A stretch of 64,000 bases of DNA, taken from Muribaculum intestinale (GTDB taxonomy: Bacteria; Bacteroidota; Bacteroidia; Bacteroidales; Muribaculaceae). Where the stretch lies: positions 2,356,001 through 2,420,000 of the forward strand of contig NZ_CP021421.1 of the NCBI RefSeq assembly GCF_002201515.1, read 5' to 3'. Under the pieces are notes generated by a model, which saw only the letters and a list, made by a program, of their open reading frames with translations, searched no databases and had not been told where the DNA came from. A program made the position numbers and the translations under genes. This document shows positions 60,939-64,000 of the stretch, one piece after another (positions within the stretch are counted from its first letter, which is position 1; each line of letters begins with the position of its first letter).

Positions 60939-61480
60939 GAAGTCATCTTGACTTATTTTAAACATACAAAATACAATAAGGAGTGTTAAGTGTAATGATA
61001 AAAACACACCTAAACACTCCTTGAATTGATAGAACTCATAGATAAAGACACCATAAGAATGGAAATCCTGCCGTATCTGACAACCGTCAAACGAGGCTAC
61101 CCATGCAAGGGAGACCTTTGCGAGGTCATCCAGTGCATATTTAGCATGATGGATAACGCAGGAATTTCCATTGACGGCCTTTTCCTCAATGCCGATGCCG
61201 GATTTGATTGTCGCGATTTCAGAAAAAATGTGACAGTGCCGGAATCATTGCTAATGTAGATTCAACAATCATACCAAAAACGATGAGAAATATCTTTTGG
61301 ACAGAAAACTCCTGTCTCTCAGATATAGCATTGAGAGGACAAATGCCTGGATGGACTCTTTCCGATCCGTGCTCAATCGTTTCGACAAAACGGTTTCCAG
61401 CTGGAAAGGGTGGAATCTTCTGGCATTCCATGTGATATTTCTTAAACACATTAACAGACTCAAAAAGTCAAGATGACTTC
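60939..61480 (+). mobile_element. Internally deleted insertion sequence with intact ends
   Basis: Inverted ends GAAGTCATCTTGACTT (60939-60954 and, inverted, 61465-61480) enclose 542 bp; the triplet CCT is duplicated at 60936-60938 and 61481-61483. Just inside the left end is a hairpin GGAGTGTT.../...AACACTCC (60976-61020). It is inserted in the N-terminal part of the IS5 transposase. The interior holds only remnants of a transposase. Confidence 0.8.
61026..61478 (+). pseudogene. Transposase remnant of the deleted IS
   Basis: Starting near a TTG at 61026 the frame reads LIDKDTIRMEILPYLTTVKR, then GLFLNADAGFDCRDFRK; the remaining DDE part (AGIIANV, then YLLDRKLLSLRYSIERTNAW and WKGWNLLAFHVIFLKHINRL) is in other frames. 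Compared with full transposases a large central part is missing, and at least two frameshifts are present. Confidence 0.7.
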
Positions 61481-61831
61481 CCTGTTTTGATTAAGAAAAA
61501 CAAGGCATTAATAATCTTAAATATATCAGCCTTTGATTTCGTATTGAAAATTTCTGGAAATTTTTCTAAAATAAAGTTGCGCTGTCTAAGTGTCAAATCT
61601 GTAGTATATCCCAACCTAATCCAACAAGTTATAAATGCTTAAAATCATATAACTGAATTGGGGTGAAATTAATTGTGTGCTGATGTATAAAATTACCTTA
61701 TCATCGCATATCTCTGGCGCTTTTTGCCCTGTTCTTCAGTCACGTAGCTACGGCTACGCTCCTTCATCACAAGACAAAAATCACTCAGAGATATGCGACC
61801 CCAGCGTTAACAAATATTGGGGAACGGGGTC

Positions 61832-62383
61832 TTATTTTATGGGGCATTCGCCTCGCTGGGCGAAGTATTTCCATAGCGGAGCTGCCATAAGCGATTGCTT
61901 GATGCGGTCGTTGACGAGAAGGCGCTTTACTTCGTCGGGCTCGAGTACATGTACATTGATGTCTTCTGTCGGGTCGAGGTGTTGCTCGCCTATGAGTTCC
62001 ACGCCGGTGGCGATGTAGCAGTAATTTAGGTTGTTCATACTTGTGGGATTGGCGCTGAGCACCATACTTAGCTCCCATTCGCCACCTCCGAATCCTGTTT
62101 CCTCGGCCAGTTCGCGCTTTGCTGCGGCGAGGGGATCCTCTCCGGGTTCTACACAGCCTGCACATAATTCCATGAATATATCGTCGAGACCGTGGCGATA
62201 CTGTTCTACAAGCACCATCTTTCCATCGGTGGTGATTGCTATGATATTTACCCAGTCAGGATATTCGAGCACATAGAATTCATCCTTTATTTGCCCGTCG
62301 GGCATGCGCATTGTATCGCATCTGGCGGTGAGCCATGGCCGCTTTATTATGTAGCGGCTATCGGTAGTGGTCCATTTTTCCAT
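61832..62383 (-). CDS. NUDIX hydrolase (ADP-ribose pyrophosphatase type)
   Basis: The 183-residue protein carries the Nudix box GEDPLAAAKRELAEETGFGG within the usual fold, preceded by MVLVEQYRHGLDDIFMELCA, as in ADP-ribose or GDP-mannose pyrophosphatases (NudF-like). Substrate is not certain. Its stop codon TAA (61834-61832) is the outermost triplet of repeat element D, so the gene tail ends exactly at the repeat boundary. Confidence 0.92.
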   Translation of the reverse strand: MEKWTTTDSRYIIKRPWLTARCDTMRMPDGQIKDEFYVLEYPDWVNIIAITTDGKMVLVEQYRHGLDDIFMELCAGCVEPGEDPLAAAKRELAEETGFGGGEWELSMVLSANPTSMNNLNYCYIATGVELIGEQHLDPTEDINVHVLEPDEVKRLLVNDRIKQSLMAAPLWKYFAQRGECPIK

Positions 62384-62402
62384 GTCTGACTAACTATAGC
62401 AT

Positions 62403-62441
62403 GCGCAGCGACATCCCGGAAGAGTCCGTATGTCGCTGCGC
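62403..62441. terminator. Hairpin between lipoprotein and NUDIX genes
   Basis: GCGCAGCGACAT (62403-62414) pairs perfectly with ATGTCGCTGCGC (62430-62441). No T-run; probably terminates the minus-strand lipoprotein transcript. Confidence 0.6.
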
Positions 62442-62455
62442 GTAGTTTGTGTATG

Positions 62456-63334
62456 TTACTGTACGTTGTGTTCGCCGGCTGTGCGCGCCATCTGGTCGCG
62501 TGTGAGAGCCAGTTTACGTTCAAGAAAATCGCGTTTTACCGAGAGCATGCGGCGCTCTTTCATGAATGATGCAAGTTTCCAGCTTTCGGCAAGCGAACGT
62601 CGGTCGTTGGCTGCAAGCGGGGTGGAATAATTGCGCTCGCCTTTGAATATGAGCTTCACCGTGCCGGAAGTGGCTGAGTTGTTGAGCCAGTATCCGAGAG
62701 TGTCACAATCCGCGCCGATGAAGGTTATCATCTCGGTGCCTCCGGAGCGGTAGTTGCGTTCGCCGTCGTAGGGCACTGAGGCTGACGCGACTTCTCCTGC
62801 GGAGCCAGAGAGTGCAATCGATGTGTGTTTGACCGGCGATGCAGTGAGGGAAGAGAGTATCTTGTATTGTCCCGAGGGTTCTACGCGTCCCTCTACACCC
62901 GTGCGTGAAAATAGGTTGGACTTGGCATATTGCTTTATGACGTAGTAGTCGTAGTCTTCTCCGAGCGAAGGGTCATGTACGAGCTGAAACTGCGGCATAA
63001 TGGAGTCGATACGGTAAGCGATATATGCAGAGAGGGAGTCGGTCTGTTCGATTTCGCGTATGATGGCGCCCTCTTCTACTTTGGGCCGCAGAGCCATAGC
63101 TTGACGCTGGATATCAATCTGTGCGGGATATTTGCTTTTAATGGTGTCAAGCAGTTCAAGCGCAAGAGTGAAATCATGAGTTGTTGCGGCGCTGTCGGCC
63201 TGTTGCAGTAGGAGTGAGGCTTCCTTCTCTTCATTTGCCGAAGAGCCGGAGCATGATGTTGCCAATATCCCGGCCGATATTATGGCCGATGCGATGGTGG
63301 TAATGAATAGCGGTTTATTTGCTGCGTTGTACAT
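62456..63334 (-). CDS. Lipoprotein of unknown function
   Basis: 292 residues with a lipoprotein signal (SAIISAGILATSCSGSSANE; Cys28 in the lipobox). A helical repeat-like part follows (LLLQQADSAATTHDFTLALE), then a beta-rich domain and a C-terminal basic helix (MKERRMLSVKRDFLERKLAL). I do not recognise a family; the early part resembles one TPR unit. The start overlaps the end of the RelA/SpoT gene by 20 bp, implying coupling. Confidence 0.75.
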   Translation of the reverse strand: MYNAANKPLFITTIASAIISAGILATSCSGSSANEEKEASLLLQQADSAATTHDFTLALELLDTIKSKYPAQIDIQRQAMALRPKVEEGAIIREIEQTDSLSAYIAYRIDSIMPQFQLVHDPSLGEDYDYYVIKQYAKSNLFSRTGVEGRVEPSGQYKILSSLTASPVKHTSIALSGSAGEVASASVPYDGERNYRSGGTEMITFIGADCDTLGYWLNNSATSGTVKLIFKGERNYSTPLAANDRRSLAESWKLASFMKERRMLSVKRDFLERKLALTRDQMARTAGEHNVQ

Positions 63335-64000
63335 CTTTTACGCCTTTTACGGTTTTGAGTTTCTTTATTAAAGTGTTGAGAGCCGCTGTGTCTCTGACAC
63401 CGACTCCGAGAAATCCCTGGAAAATTCCGTCGTTGCTGTCGATGGATATGCTGCGCAGGGTGGTCGAGGATTCCTTGTTGATAATGGAGGTAATCGAGGT
63501 GACGATACCGATGTCGTCGTTTCCGATGATACGCAGTGTGGCTCCGAACTGCTCGCCCACTTTGCCTGACCAGCGGGTCGGTATGAGCCGGTAAGGGTAG
63601 CGCGAGCGTATGTTGGCTGCGTTGGGGCAGTCGTTGCGATGGATTTTGATGACGCCTTCGGAGGATATGAATCCGAACACCTCGTCGCCGTAAATGGGGT
63701 TGCAGCATTTCGACAGACGGTAGTTGACACCTTTTATACCCTCGCCGATTACGAGTACATCAGACGAGCCGCGTGTATCGTCTGGAGCTGTAGGCTGTAG
63801 CTGGAATTCTTCGGCCGATATCTTGTCGGGTGTGGTTTCTGTCGGGCGGTCGACAGCGACATATTGTTCGATTACCTCGTTGATGTCGAGTTGTTCGGCG
63901 GCAATGGCATTGAAGAAATCGGTCACGGTGCGGAAGCCCATCTTTTTGATGAGTTTCATCAGGGTGGCCTCCACAAGGTCGATTTTGCGGTTTTTCAGCC
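63315..64000 (-). CDS. RelA/SpoT (p)ppGpp synthetase/hydrolase, C-terminal part
   Basis: The frame runs off the right edge; about 228 C-terminal residues are visible. The conserved Cys domain is YRLSKCCNPIYGDEVFGFIS followed by SEGVIKIHRNDCPNAANIRS, and the C-terminal ACT domain is GNDDIGIVTSITSIINKESS to the end. The enzyme makes and/or degrades the stringent-response alarmone. Catalytic domains lie outside the window, so synthase and hydrolase activity cannot be judged. Confidence 0.93.
   Translation of the reverse strand, partial: LKNRKIDLVEATLMKLIKKMGFRTVTDFFNAIAAEQLDINEVIEQYVAVDRPTETTPDKISAEEFQLQPTAPDDTRGSSDVLVIGEGIKGVNYRLSKCCNPIYGDEVFGFISSEGVIKIHRNDCPNAANIRSRYPYRLIPTRWSGKVGEQFGATLRIIGNDDIGIVTSITSIINKESSTTLRSISIDSNDGIFQGFLGVGVRDTAALNTLIKKLKTVKGVKDVQRSK

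Larger units (their letters stand above)
58633..61614 (-). pseudogene. IS5-family transposase, interrupted twice and frameshifted
   Basis: Reading on the minus strand, the N-terminal part (about 61614-61484) encodes LRQRNFILEKFPEIFNTKSK and NALFFLIKTG; after the insertion at 60939-61480 it resumes with [20 protein letters not shown], then, with a frameshift, TVAVIDSQSVRTG (first Asp) and GGKKINGIKRHLAVDLNG; after the insertion at 58960-60646 it resumes with LKADNGYRG (second Asp) and SGRWVVERTFSWLESFRLL (Glu), then frameshifts to the end MFMLRFL at 58633. All catalytic regions are recognisable but the gene cannot be expressed intact. Confidence 0.8.
58430..61834. mobile_element. Dispersed repeat element D (variant II) split by nested insertion sequences
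   Basis: Ends: TTAGACCCCGTTCCCCAATA at 58430 and its complement at 61815-61834 (TAAGACCCCGTTCCCCAATA on minus). Next to each end is a two-arm hairpin module: left about 58464-58566, apex CAATGC-GGTT-GCATTG; right 61705-61797, arms CGCATATCTCTG/CAGAGATATGCG, apex CGTAGC-TACG-GCTACG. The spacer borders GGTAATTT (about 58568) and AAAATTACC (about 61689) match element A, and everything between them is IS-derived. So an element of about 350 bp has been enlarged to 3.4 kb. Confidence 0.8.

Noticed and set aside
61026..61259. A 77-residue gene
   Set aside because: It is the N-terminal piece of a frameshifted transposase between the intact ends of a deleted IS.
1..64000. CRISPR array or prophage
   Set aside because: No regularly spaced short direct repeats and no phage structural, integrase or lysis genes were recognised; the only mobile genes are IS transposases.

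Overview
The window is a piece of a Bacteroidales chromosome, most likely Muribaculaceae. The evidence is the Bacteroidetes-type promoter (TTG or TTTG, about 20 bp, TAnnTTTG) in front of many genes, lack of Shine-Dalgarno sites, a fused FeoA-FeoB, DUF4835, a PCMD lipoprotein, a type IX secretion cargo and plug protein, a serine-type sulfatase, and synteny dnaN - exonuclease - coaBC - DUF4835 - recN. The assignment is inferred from protein character only; no database search was possible.

Layout. 0-9.2 kb: partial secreted protein, metal/cobalamin-type binding lipoprotein, feoAB, a YigZ/IMPACT protein, a striking 27-bp inverted repeat, and B12-dependent metH. 9.3-15.6 kb (minus): a probable long operon read as thiol-redox DUF5106 protein, DoxX, mnmA, bifunctional nuclease, nucleoside-type MFS permease, rsmE, kdsA. 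15.7-24.9 kb: clpB, sulfatase, a small exported protein, repeat element A, radA, a SpoU methyltransferase, a TPR protein. 25-26.2 kb: intact IS30-family element. 26.3-30.7 kb: gluQ, ugd, a WecA-like transferase, YqgE. 31.0-46.3 kb: an orphan threonine-rich leader with hairpin, then dnaN, exonuclease, coaBC, DUF4835, recN, rlmB, pcrA-like helicase, nspC, GT2, radC, phosphoglucomutase, repeat element B and an RluA-type synthase. 46.3-53.7 kb: M18 peptidase, barrel protein with PCMD lipoprotein, acetyltransferase, YgbA_NO protein, repeat C, HxlR/cupin divergent pair, a T9SS cargo and tRNA-Arg(CCG). 53.8-58.4 kb: ung, a GCAxxG protein, T9SS plug, DUF3109, pgeF and a SpoU methyltransferase in a tightly overlapping operon. 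58.4-61.8 kb: a nest of insertion sequences inside a third large repeat element. 61.8-64 kb: NUDIX hydrolase, lipoprotein and the C-terminal part of a RelA/SpoT enzyme.

The most unusual content is a dispersed family of about 350-bp repeats (A, B, hairpin-less C, IS-split D, plus solo end fragments). Each full copy has terminal inverted repeats and two imperfect hairpin modules of about 95 bp facing each other across a spacer. The hairpin flanks are shared between copies, while the apical stems differ in sequence but keep pairing, which suggests selection on folded DNA or RNA. Several ends supply or overlap the stop codons of host genes. Other points worth a second look are the orphan Thr leader, the TGTCC-rich inverted repeat before metH, and a two-operator divergent HxlR/cupin switch.
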